DNA of 7,177 bases, taken from NCBI GenBank assembly GCA_031285215.1, contig JAITWQ010000111.1, positions 1 through 7,177 of the forward strand, read 5' to 3'. Origin of the DNA: Syntrophobacterales bacterium. GTDB lineage: Bacteria; Desulfobacterota; Syntrophia; Syntrophales; JAAYKM01. The notes under the pieces were generated by a model. It saw only the letters and a list, made by a program, of their open reading frames with translations, was not told the origin of the DNA and made no database searches. Below are positions 1-5,698 of the stretch, piece by piece. The position numbers and the translations under genes were made by a program. Within the stretch, counting starts at the first letter, position 1; every line of letters starts with the position of its first letter.

Positions 1-215
1 TCTGCCGGAGGCAATGAGAACAGCGGTTCCGTCTTCTCCGTCTCCGTTGCAGGCACTGGCGATTCAGCCGGTAAATCCTGCTTTACTTCGTCTGCCGAAG
101 GTAATGAGAACAGCGGTTCCGTTTTCTCCGCCTCCGTTGCAGGTGCTGACGATTCAACCGGAGATTCCTGCTTCACCTCGTCCTCCGCAGGCAGTGCGAA
201 CAGCGGTTCTGTCTT
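1..215 (-). repeat. 90-bp in-frame tandem repeats in the rmuC 3' end
   Basis: Two full copies (126-215 and 36-125) and a partial third (1-35) of a 90-base unit lie in the rmuC frame. Each encodes 30 residues starting KTEPLF(A/S)LP, followed by DEVKQ, then a Pro/Glu/Thr/Ala stretch ending PATE(A/T)E. The phrase gaacagcggttc recurs on the plus strand at 18, 108 and 198. Copies differ by scattered substitutions but keep the frame, which implies that the protein sequence has been maintained. The array continues past the window edge, so the total copy number is unknown. Confidence 0.93.
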
Positions 216-1559
216 CGCCGCAGGGGGCGGCACTTCCTCCGTCCCTTCTTCCGCAAAAATTATCCCGCCTTCCTGAACATGATGCAATTTACGTTCGATA
301 ACCCGTGATCGTTTCAAGGCGTCGTCCATGGTGTTGGCTGCCTGTTCCAGTTTCTTTCTGACCCCCTCAAGGGTGCCGCCAAATTTACCGAATTCGGCCT
401 TGACCGCTGCCAGAACCTGCCAGACCTCGCTTGTTCGTTTCTGAATGGCAATGGTACGAAACCCTATCTGCAAACTGTTTAGTAATGCCGCAAAGGTGGA
501 AGGGCCGGCCACAAGGATCCGGTGTTCCCGCTGGAGAAAACCGGTCAAATCCGGACGCCGGACGATTTCCGCATATAAACCTTCTACGGGAAGATAGAGA
601 ATGGCAAAATCCGTCGTCTTGGGAGGATGCAGATATTTCGCGGCAATGTTTTTGGCCGCAGTCTTTATGCGTGTTTCCAAAGCCCTTGATGCTTCCTGTG
701 TTTTATCTCCGTCACCCCTTTCCTGAGCCTCCGCCATGCGCAGATAATCCTCCAGAGGAAATTTCGCATCAATGGGCAGCAGCACTTCCTCTCCGGAATC
801 TCCGTTACCGGGAAGGCGTATGGCAAATTCCACCATGTCGTTGCTTTGCCCGCCTGTACGTACATTCTTTTCATACTGTTCCGGTGATAAAATTTCGTTT
901 AACAGACTTTCCAGCTGCACCTCTCCCCAAGTCCCGCGGAGCTTCACATTGGAAAATATCTTTTTCAGATCACCAACCCCGGCGGCGAGATTTCGCATAT
1001 CACCCAGGCCCTGATGCACCTGTTCCAATCGCTCCGAAACCTGGCGGAATGATTCGCCGAGCCGCCGCTCCAGGGTTCCCTGAAGTTTTTCATCAACGGT
1101 CAGGCGAACCACTTCAATATTTTTGGCATTATCCTCCTGAATTTGCTGCAGTTTTTCTTCAACGGTTTTCTTTACCTGCTCGATTCTGTCCTCACTGATT
1201 TTGGTTATCTGTCCTATTCTCATAGAGAAAGAGTCAAGATTATTACGCTGTTCAAAAATTTGCTCCGTCACCTTTTTATCTACGGAGTCTTTGAATTCTT
1301 TCAATTCGCGAGTTACTTCCGTTTCCAGTGACTCTTTCATTTCCTTCAGTTCATGGGTCATATCGTGCCGTGTTTGGCGGGAATTTTCCGCTTCCTCTGA
1401 GCGAATATGGCTCATCTCATCACGAATCATCCGATCCAGACGTTCGTGTCCCCGCTCAATGGCCACCATGAGCAGGGCCGACCGATCTTTTCGCATCAGC
1501 ATGAAAACACACACCCCCATCAGTGCTACCGCCGCCAACAGTATTAACAGCCAATCCAT
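1..1559 (-). CDS. rmuC: DNA recombination protein RmuC, 3' end beyond the window
   Basis: RmuC-family protein. The family limits recombination at inverted repeats and carries a PD-(D/E)XK-like nuclease fold; the exact reaction is not settled. In the 519 visible codons I see an N-terminal membrane segment (residues 4-22), a long charged coiled coil (about 25-180), and then the RmuC core. Core signatures are GTWGEVQLESLL (about 207), LPIDAKFPLEDYLR (about 259), LYLPVEGLYAE, and the block starting LVAGPSTFAALLNSLQIGFR (about 344). The core ends near residue 424. A Pro/Glu/Thr-rich tail with 30-residue repeats follows and is still open at the window edge, so the protein is longer than the usual 400-480 residues. 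The ATG at 1559 is chosen because AAGGAGG (1569-1575) lies 9 bases upstream and the membrane segment follows at once. The identity is secure; the tail is the odd part. Confidence 0.95.
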   Translation of the reverse strand, partial: MDWLLILLAAVALMGVCVFMLMRKDRSALLMVAIERGHERLDRMIRDEMSHIRSEEAENSRQTRHDMTHELKEMKESLETEVTRELKEFKDSVDKKVTEQIFEQRNNLDSFSMRIGQITKISEDRIEQVKKTVEEKLQQIQEDNAKNIEVVRLTVDEKLQGTLERRLGESFRQVSERLEQVHQGLGDMRNLAAGVGDLKKIFSNVKLRGTWGEVQLESLLNEILSPEQYEKNVRTGGQSNDMVEFAIRLPGNGDSGEEVLLPIDAKFPLEDYLRMAEAQERGDGDKTQEASRALETRIKTAAKNIAAKYLHPPKTTDFAILYLPVEGLYAEIVRRPDLTGFLQREHRILVAGPSTFAALLNSLQIGFRTIAIQKRTSEVWQVLAAVKAEFGKFGGTLEGVRKKLEQAANTMDDALKRSRVIERKLHHVQEGGIIFAEEGTEEVPPPAAKTEPLFALPAEDEVKQESPVESSAPATEAEKTEPLFSLPSADEVKQDLPAESPVPATETEKTEPLFSLPPA

Positions 1560-1568
1560 AAATTCTTG

Positions 1569-1575
1569 CCTCCTT
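1569..1575 (-). promoter_or_regulatory. rmuC ribosome binding site
   Basis: A perfect AAGGAGG on the minus strand lies 9 bases before the ATG at 1559 and fixes the rmuC start. Confidence 0.8.
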
Positions 1576-1664
1576 ACTGATTACAATGTGCACTGCATAA
1601 ACGAACCGGCATCCGGCTGATAAAAGAAGCCATTCGTTCTTAATTAACCTCTGGACGATAGCAA

Positions 1665-1694
1665 ATTATACGCCACAAAGACATAAGGAAGCAA
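1665..1694 (-). promoter_or_regulatory. putative sigma-70-type promoter of rmuC
   Basis: On the minus strand TATAAT (1665-1670) is a perfect -10 hexamer. It is preceded by TTGCTT (1689-1694, matching the first half of TTGACA) with an 18-base spacer. It points at rmuC, about 100 bases away, and no gene lies between. The -35 box is weak, so this is a prediction only. Confidence 0.45.
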
Positions 1695-2015
1695 TTTATA
1701 TCTCGAAAACCCGCTGATTTTCCCGTTATACCTGTCTGACCGTTTTACACAGGGGTATGCATATTTTTGAAAAAGGTATAGGAAGAATATTTTAGAGAGA
1801 CTTGGCTTTTATCAAGAATCACGGCAACATTAACCTCTCTTTTGTGGGGCATCTAGGGGCGGTTGATCCGCCCAGTATCATGTGGCGTTTACGCGATCAC
1901 GAAGAGATGTCAATACTTCTGCTTTCCAGAGTGAAGTCCTTAAATATAACGACGCGTCCTCCATACGCACTCTGAAGGCATCTCGCATCTTTGGGACCTT
2001 AAAATTCCTTCAAAA
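1695..2015. other. intergenic stretch without a convincing gene
   Basis: About 320 bases between rmuC and the toxin-antitoxin pair. I see only short open frames (about 35 codons on the minus strand, at 1850 and around 1985) without ribosome binding sites or recognisable sequence. A perfect small inverted repeat, GGGCGG-TTGAT-CCGCCC (1857-1873), is present but has no T tract on either side, so it is not a standard terminator. The stretch may contain decayed sequence. Confidence 0.5.
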
Positions 2016-2198
2016 TTAACCCCGTGAGCGGTGCTTCTCAAATGTTGCTATTTCGTCAGGAGATGGGTCATCTTCTTCGATGTCGTCCCATGTCTTGGGT
2101 TTTAGGGAATACGTTTCTTTCACATACAGTAAAATGCGCTTTGCCTCGCTTTCCCCTATGCAATCCAGTATGCTTAGCAGTTGTTCCTTCGCTGACAT
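2016..2198 (-). CDS. small antitoxin-like partner of the RelE/ParE toxin
   Basis: A 60-residue acidic protein starting MSAKEQLLSILDCIGESEA, with KPKTWDDIEEDDPSPDE in its second half. The predicted amphipathic helix followed by an acidic tail is typical of small antitoxins that wrap around RelE/ParE-type toxins. I cannot name its family and see no clear DNA-binding fold. The ATG at 2198 is preferred to an in-frame start further up (2243): AAAGGAG (2209-2215) lies 10 bases before it, and the longer version would overlap the toxin by about 30 bases. It lies 16 bases downstream of the toxin stop, and its Shine-Dalgarno sequence touches that stop, so the pair is probably one transcript with coupled translation. 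The antitoxin role is inferred from size and position. Confidence 0.65.
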   Translation of the reverse strand: MSAKEQLLSILDCIGESEAKRILLYVKETYSLKPKTWDDIEEDDPSPDEIATFEKHRSRG

Positions 2199-2208
2199 GT
2201 TTTTTTTA

Positions 2209-2215
2209 CTCCTTT
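2209..2215 (-). promoter_or_regulatory. antitoxin ribosome binding site overlapping the toxin stop
   Basis: AAAGGAG on the minus strand shares its first base with the toxin TGA (2215-2217) and lies 10 bases before the ATG at 2198. The arrangement suggests translational coupling of the two genes and decides the antitoxin start. Confidence 0.65.
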
Positions 2216-2442
2216 CATTTATAAACGTCACCGCGGCTGTCAATCCTGATTACATGAATTTTATCGCTTTCCTTTTCAAAGAGAACGCGAACACTTCCGA
2301 CCCTGAGGCGGTAACCTCCGTCAATACCTTTGAGCTTTTTAACATCACCGGCAGGAAGGGTACTTATGGCTCGTTTTATCCTTGCCCCTTGTTTTTCTGT
2401 TTGCTTGCCAAGAATAATCAATGGCTTGTTTTGAATAATCAA
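2215..2442 (-). CDS. RelE/ParE-family toxin with a displaced N-terminus
   Basis: Family members are small toxins that block translation by cutting mRNA on the ribosome (RelE) or poison gyrase (ParE). The body is clear: KRAISTLPAGDVKKLKG, YRLRVGSVRVLFEKE, then a C-terminal IRIDSRGDVYK, all hallmarks of the RelE fold. The open frame starts with TTG at 2442 and gives 75 residues, short for the family (about 85-90). Its first 11 residues (MIIQNKPLIIL) do not look like the family. The expected N-terminal strand and helix, VDYSKQAIDY, is instead readable in another frame at 2414-2443, preceded by TTG-GAA at 2449. One extra base in TATT (2413-2416) would explain this. The gene is therefore either a recent pseudogene, affected by a sequence error, or starts in an unusual way. 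The order toxin then antitoxin resembles HigBA-like loci. Confidence 0.7.
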   Translation of the reverse strand: MIIQNKPLIILGKQTEKQGARIKRAISTLPAGDVKKLKGIDGGYRLRVGSVRVLFEKESDKIHVIRIDSRGDVYK

Positions 2443-2474
2443 CTTCCAATTTACCTTTCCAAATCCGTCAAATG

Positions 2475-2561
2475 TTAAAATTTTCCTTTAGAGTCAACCA
2501 CTTTGCCGATGATATGAAAATCAGCATCACCATCTTTGAGGATAAAAAACCATAGCAAAGG
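2475..2561 (-). pseudogene. short open frame upstream of the toxin, possible gene remnant
   Basis: A 28-codon frame, open from 2561 to a TAA at 2475-2477, reads LKDGDADFHIIGKVVDSKG near its end. The pattern acidic run, then FHIIGKVV, then a short basic end resembles the C-terminal strand of S24/LexA-like repressor domains, but it is too short to assign. It ends just before the toxin, with only about 25 bases between its stop and the earliest toxin start, so it could also be a leader peptide of the operon. No ribosome binding site is evident. Confidence 0.25.
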
Positions 2562-2764
2562 TTAACAATGGACACAACTAATAATTTTATACTCTTGGGG
2601 TAGTTTTAGCCGCCGCTGCCTCCTTGCAGACAGTTTTTATCTTCCTGCTCAACGCCGTCCGCAATCCCGCCATCACAACCTGAAAAAAATTCACCGCAGG
2701 AAATGGAACGCGTTTTGCATTTGTTTTCTGTTATCACCACTGTTCTATCGTTCCGAGAAAAAGA
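2562..2764. other. divergent intergenic region before comM
   Basis: About 200 bases between the leftward toxin-antitoxin unit and comM. It should contain the comM promoter, but I find no pair of hexamers close enough to consensus to place it. No RNA gene or convincing terminator is seen; the weak stem at CTGC-CTCCTT-GCAG before a run of five T (about 2617-2638) has only four pairs. Confidence 0.4.
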
Positions 2765-4294
2765 ATGATCATCAAAGTATTCAGCTGCACCACCATTGGT
2801 ATCGAATCCTGCCTTATTGACGTGGAAGTGGATGTTTCTCCCGGTCTGCCCCAGTTTTTCACCGTAGGCCTTCCGGATGTCGCCGTAAAGGAAAGCAAAG
2901 ACCGGATTCGGGCCGCCATGAAAAATTCCGGCTACGGCTATCCGCGCCATCATATTACGGTCAACCTTGCTCCCGCTGATGTTCGTAAGGAGGGAACAGC
3001 TTTTGACCTGCCCATCGCCGTAGGTTTAGCCGCAACGGAAGGCTTGATCAGCCAGGAGGCCCTGCAGGAATATATTATTATGGGAGAGTTATCCTTGGAT
3101 GGCCGCGTTAAAGCGGTTCAGGGAGTACTGCCCGCCGCGTTTCTCGCCAGGGAAGCGGGGTATAAAGGTATTATCGTGCCCCACGAAAACGCCCTTGAAG
3201 CAAACATGGTCAAGGAAGTGAACGTCATTCCCGTCAAAAATCTGCCCGAGGTGATTGCCTTTTTCCGCGGAGAGCAGCTTTTTACCGCCCCCCAAATCAA
3301 CCCTGAAGAATTGTTTCATCATAATCCATCTCCGGCCCTTGATTTCAGCGAAATCAGGGGACAGGAACAGGCGAAACGGGCTTTTGAAATTGCGGCGGCG
3401 GGAATGCATAATCTCATCATGATCGGCCCTCCCGGTGCAGGAAAAACCATGCTGGCCCAGCGAATGCCCACTATTTTGCCGGAATGGACTTTTCAGGAGG
3501 CCATCGAAACGACGAAAATATACTCCGTTGCCGGTCTTCTTGATAAGGAACAGATGATTGTCCGCTCGCGCCCCTTTCGTTCTCCCCACCACACTATTTC
3601 AGACGCCGGCCTTGTGGGAGGAGGCCACATTCCCAGGCCCGGTGAAATCAGCCTGGCCCATCACGGGATTCTTTTCCTTGACGAGTTTCCTGAATTCAAA
3701 AAAAACGCGCTGGAAGCCCTTCGCCAACCATTGGAAAATGGGGTGATTACCATCAGCCGTTCTTCTTCTACGGCAACCTATCCCGCCCGCTTTATGCTCC
3801 TGGGCGCCATGAATCCCTGTCCCTGCGGTTATTACGGTGACACGCAGCGTTCCTGCCGCTGTTCCATGATGCAGATCAGGCAATACCAGTCCAAAATATC
3901 CGGCCCTCTTCTTGACCGCATTGATATTCACATTGAAATCCCTTCCCTGCGTTACCGCGATCTGACCTCACGGACAGAGGCGGAATCATCTCAGCAGATA
4001 CGGGAGAGGGTTAAACGGGCGCGGCTTATTCAGGCCAAACGCCTTACGGAGGTTTATCCGCCTGTAAACGCGCAAATGTCAAGTCAGGACATCCAAAAAT
4101 TCTGTGCCATTGACGAAGGGTCACACAAACTTCTGGAAATGGCCGTTGATAAATTGGGCATGAGCGCCCGCACCTTTACGCGTATTCTGAAAATTGCCCG
4201 CACCATTGCTGATTTAGACGGGGAAGAAAACATCCGATCGGGCCACGTTGCCGAGGCAGTGCAATACAGAAACCTTGATAGGAGAATCATTTAA
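2765..4294 (+). CDS. comM: ComM/YifB-family AAA+ ATPase (Mg chelatase-like)
   Basis: 509 residues, the full length of the family. ComM is a hexameric helicase that drives branch migration when imported single-stranded DNA is integrated during natural transformation; the gene is widespread also in species not known to be competent. Domains in order: N-terminal LonC-like domain (about 1-170, with GLPDVAVKESKDRIRAA and FDLPIAVG), linker, AAA+ core with Walker A GPPGAGKT (221-228) and Walker B GILFLDEF (301-308), then a CPC...CRC cysteine cluster (352, 354, 364, 366) typical of the family and probably metal-binding. The C-terminal Mg-chelatase-like helical domain ends with SARTFTRILKIARTIADL. All key residues are present. 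The ATG fits the family start (MIIKVFSCTTIGIE), although the upstream GAGAAAAAGA is a weak ribosome binding site. ilvE follows after 51 bases on the same strand. Confidence 0.96.
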   Translation: MIIKVFSCTTIGIESCLIDVEVDVSPGLPQFFTVGLPDVAVKESKDRIRAAMKNSGYGYPRHHITVNLAPADVRKEGTAFDLPIAVGLAATEGLISQEALQEYIIMGELSLDGRVKAVQGVLPAAFLAREAGYKGIIVPHENALEANMVKEVNVIPVKNLPEVIAFFRGEQLFTAPQINPEELFHHNPSPALDFSEIRGQEQAKRAFEIAAAGMHNLIMIGPPGAGKTMLAQRMPTILPEWTFQEAIETTKIYSVAGLLDKEQMIVRSRPFRSPHHTISDAGLVGGGHIPRPGEISLAHHGILFLDEFPEFKKNALEALRQPLENGVITISRSSSTATYPARFMLLGAMNPCPCGYYGDTQRSCRCSMMQIRQYQSKISGPLLDRIDIHIEIPSLRYRDLTSRTEAESSQQIRERVKRARLIQAKRLTEVYPPVNAQMSSQDIQKFCAIDEGSHKLLEMAVDKLGMSARTFTRILKIARTIADLDGEENIRSGHVAEAVQYRNLDRRII

Positions 4295-4331
4295 TGGTAG
4301 GCTGGGCAGTCTTGAATTTCAAATCAGATGG

Positions 4332-4339
4332 AAAGGTGA
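4332..4339 (+). promoter_or_regulatory. ilvE ribosome binding site
   Basis: AAAGGTGA lies 6 bases before the ATG at 4346 and supports that start. Confidence 0.65.
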
Positions 4340-4345
4340 CATTGT

Positions 4346-5413
4346 ATGGAAATAACTTTTAACAAAGGGTCACAGGAAAAAATCCCTCCCACAGATGAAG
4401 CGACCCTGGGATTTGGTAAAGTTTTTACAAATCACATGTTTACGATGCACTATCACCATGACAAGGGCTGGTTTGACCCTGTTATCGGTCCTTACGGCCC
4501 CCTTGCTCTGGATCCTGCTGCCCAGTGCCTCCATTATGCCCAGGAAATTTTCGAGGGGATGAAGGCTTATCGCGGTGACGACGGCTCAATTTATCTCTTT
4601 CGCCCCGCAGAAAATGCGAAACGGATGAACATATCGGCCCGCCGCATGTGCATGCCGGAAGTGGACGAATCCTTCTTCGTGGAAGCGGTAAAACAGCTCG
4701 TTTTGACAGATAAGGAATGGGTTCCCCGCACGAAGGGGGCATCTCTTTATATTCGTCCGGCCATGATTGCCACAGAGGCAGCCATTGGCGTTCAGATACC
4801 TAAAGAATATCTGTTCTTCATCATCGTCGGCCCCGTGGGCGCCTATTACCCGGAAGGATTTAATCCGACCAGAATCTATGTCAGCGAAGATTTTATCCGC
4901 GCCGCGCCGGGCGGTACCGGAGCCACGAAGGCCGGAGCAAACTATGCCATCAGCCTTTACGGAATGCGGCAGGCCAATGAGATGGGATATACCCAGGTTC
5001 TCTGGCTTGATGCCGTTGAGCGCCGTTTTATCGAAGAGGTGGGCACAAGCAATATTTTCTTTGTGATTGATGACGAACTCATCACGCCCCCTCTGGAGGG
5101 AACCATTCTTCCCGGCATTATCCGCAACTCGGTCATTCAGCTGGCCCGGACATGGGACATAAAAGTTTCCGAACGGCGTATTGACATCCACGAGATGGTT
5201 AAGGCCGTCCAAAGCGGCGCTTTACAAGAAGTATTTGCCTCGGGAACAGCCGCCGTTATTTCCCCCGTGGGGCATATCTACTACCGTGGGGCGGAGTATG
5301 AAATTAATAAGGGATGTGCCGGTCCGCTGGCCCGGAAATTTTACGACAACCTGCTGGCCATCCAGTATGGCCTGGCCGCAGATCCTTTTCAGTGGAGGGT
5401 GAAAATCGCTTAG
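4346..5413 (+). CDS. ilvE: branched-chain amino acid aminotransferase, type II (class IV PLP fold)
   Basis: 355 residues, matching the longer type II bacterial/eukaryotic BCAT form. It transfers the amino group between glutamate and the 2-oxo acids of leucine, isoleucine and valine, the last step of their synthesis and first of their breakdown, in the cytosol with pyridoxal phosphate. Visible signatures: LHYAQEIFEGMKAYRG (about 63-78), substrate-side SLYIRPAMIATE, GGTGATKAGANYA with the PLP-binding lysine at 195, EVGTSNIFFV (E231 binds the pyridine ring), PGIIRNSVIQLAR, and ASGTAAVISPVG near the C-terminus. No key residue is missing. The comM gene ends 51 bases upstream, which permits cotranscription. 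No acetolactate synthase or other ilv/leu gene is in view, so the gene stands apart from its pathway. No attenuator-like leader is visible in the short gap. Confidence 0.97.
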   Translation: MEITFNKGSQEKIPPTDEATLGFGKVFTNHMFTMHYHHDKGWFDPVIGPYGPLALDPAAQCLHYAQEIFEGMKAYRGDDGSIYLFRPAENAKRMNISARRMCMPEVDESFFVEAVKQLVLTDKEWVPRTKGASLYIRPAMIATEAAIGVQIPKEYLFFIIVGPVGAYYPEGFNPTRIYVSEDFIRAAPGGTGATKAGANYAISLYGMRQANEMGYTQVLWLDAVERRFIEEVGTSNIFFVIDDELITPPLEGTILPGIIRNSVIQLARTWDIKVSERRIDIHEMVKAVQSGALQEVFASGTAAVISPVGHIYYRGAEYEINKGCAGPLARKFYDNLLAIQYGLAADPFQWRVKIA

Positions 5414-5429
5414 AAACAGGCTTCACATC

Positions 5430-5555
5430 ATGATTTCCGCATTGAAACAGGTACTTGGCGGTGCAATCCACAGAGATGTGGATAAGGGTGTGGATAAAGG
5501 TGTGAATAAAGACGCTAAGTCCCTATCTCTTTCGATTTTCTACCTTATTGCATAG
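5430..5555 (+). CDS. possible 41-residue small protein spanning the 12-bp repeats
   Basis: An open frame starts at an ATG 16 bases after the ilvE stop and ends with TAG at 5553-5555. It begins MISALKQVLGGAIHR, continues with three VDKG/VNKD-like units translated from the 12-base repeats, and ends in a hydrophobic SLSIFYLIA. The Shine-Dalgarno candidate (ACAGG, 5416-5420) is weak. I recognise no family. The frame could be chance: a 12-base repeat keeps any frame open once it is open in one unit. DnaA-box function is the better explanation of the repeats. Confidence 0.2.
   Translation: MISALKQVLGGAIHRDVDKGVDKGVNKDAKSLSLSIFYLIA
5466..5483. repeat. inverted repeat ATCCACA-gaga-TGTGGAT
   Basis: A perfect 7-base inverted repeat with a 4-base spacer. 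The right arm is part of the first DnaA box (5477-5485). The left arm makes CAATCCACA (5464-5472), a DnaA-box match with two mismatches in the opposite orientation. Confidence 0.7.
5475..5510 (-). promoter_or_regulatory. array of three tandem DnaA boxes
   Basis: Three 12-base units lie head to tail. The boxes on the minus strand are TTATCCACA (5477-5485), TTATCCACA (5489-5497) and TTATTCACA (5501-5509); all three fit the consensus TTATNCACA exactly. The three differences among units fall either outside the box or at its variable N position, as expected if the boxes themselves are conserved. A 12-base period puts successive boxes on nearly the same face of the helix, which would allow cooperative DnaA binding. 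AT-rich DNA begins about 30 bases to the right. Function may be origin-like, DnaA titration or control of lolA; the sequence alone does not decide. Confidence 0.65.
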
Positions 5556-5616
5556 AATATAGGCAAGGTAAAAACGTAATAATATTAATAAGATAGAATA
5601 TATTCTGCAATATCTT
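5541..5616. other. AT-rich segment with palindromes, possible unwinding element
   Basis: Of the 40 bases from 5571 to 5610, 33 are A or T. The segment holds TACCTT (5541-5546) paired with AAGGTA (5565-5570), a perfect palindrome AGAATATATTCT (5595-5606), and AAGATA (5590-5595) paired with TATCTT (5611-5616). Next to a DnaA-box array such DNA could be a duplex-unwinding element; otherwise it may hold the lolA promoter and an operator. Confidence 0.4.
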
Positions 5617-5685
5617 CATCTTAGTAAATCAGGTAAAACGACATAAAACAATAAGAGGTTGTTTTTGTTCATATCTCTTGAAAAC

Positions 5686-5691
5686 AGGTGA
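5686..5691 (+). promoter_or_regulatory. lolA ribosome binding site
   Basis: AGGTGA lies 7 bases before the ATG at 5699. It selects this start over an in-frame TTG at 5678, which would put the site inside the coding region. Confidence 0.65.
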
Positions 5692-5698
5692 AAAAGCG

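Noticed and set aside
14..301. Plus-strand frame with a repeated MRTAV...SP...LQ pattern
   Set aside because: The repeat belongs to the rmuC 3' end on the other strand; this frame only mirrors it.
431..1198. 255-codon plus-strand open frame
   Set aside because: It is the antisense of the conserved RmuC core. Its translation is rich in Pro, Trp and His with no family signature, and the minus-strand frame has clear RmuC motifs.
1745..1852. 35-codon minus-strand frame starting MPHKREVNVAVILDKS
   Set aside because: No ribosome binding site, no recognisable family and no neighbouring partner; too short to support as a gene.
2080..2478. 132-codon plus-strand frame across the toxin-antitoxin pair
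   Set aside because: It is antisense to both small genes, has no ribosome binding site, and shows no recognisable sequence.
2617..2638. Possible terminator CTGC-CTCCTT-GCAG followed by five T
   Set aside because: The stem has only four pairs and the T run is separated from it; no upstream plus-strand gene needs a terminator here.
2606..2953. Minus-strand frame ending in a cysteine- and glycine-rich tail (CGEFFSGCDGG ... GGSGG)
   Set aside because: The first two thirds are antisense of comM. The tail briefly suggested a modified-peptide precursor, but there is no start with a ribosome binding site near it and no maturation gene in view.
4586..5212. 208-codon minus-strand frame inside ilvE
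   Set aside because: It is the complement of a full-length, motif-complete aminotransferase, and its translation resembles no family.
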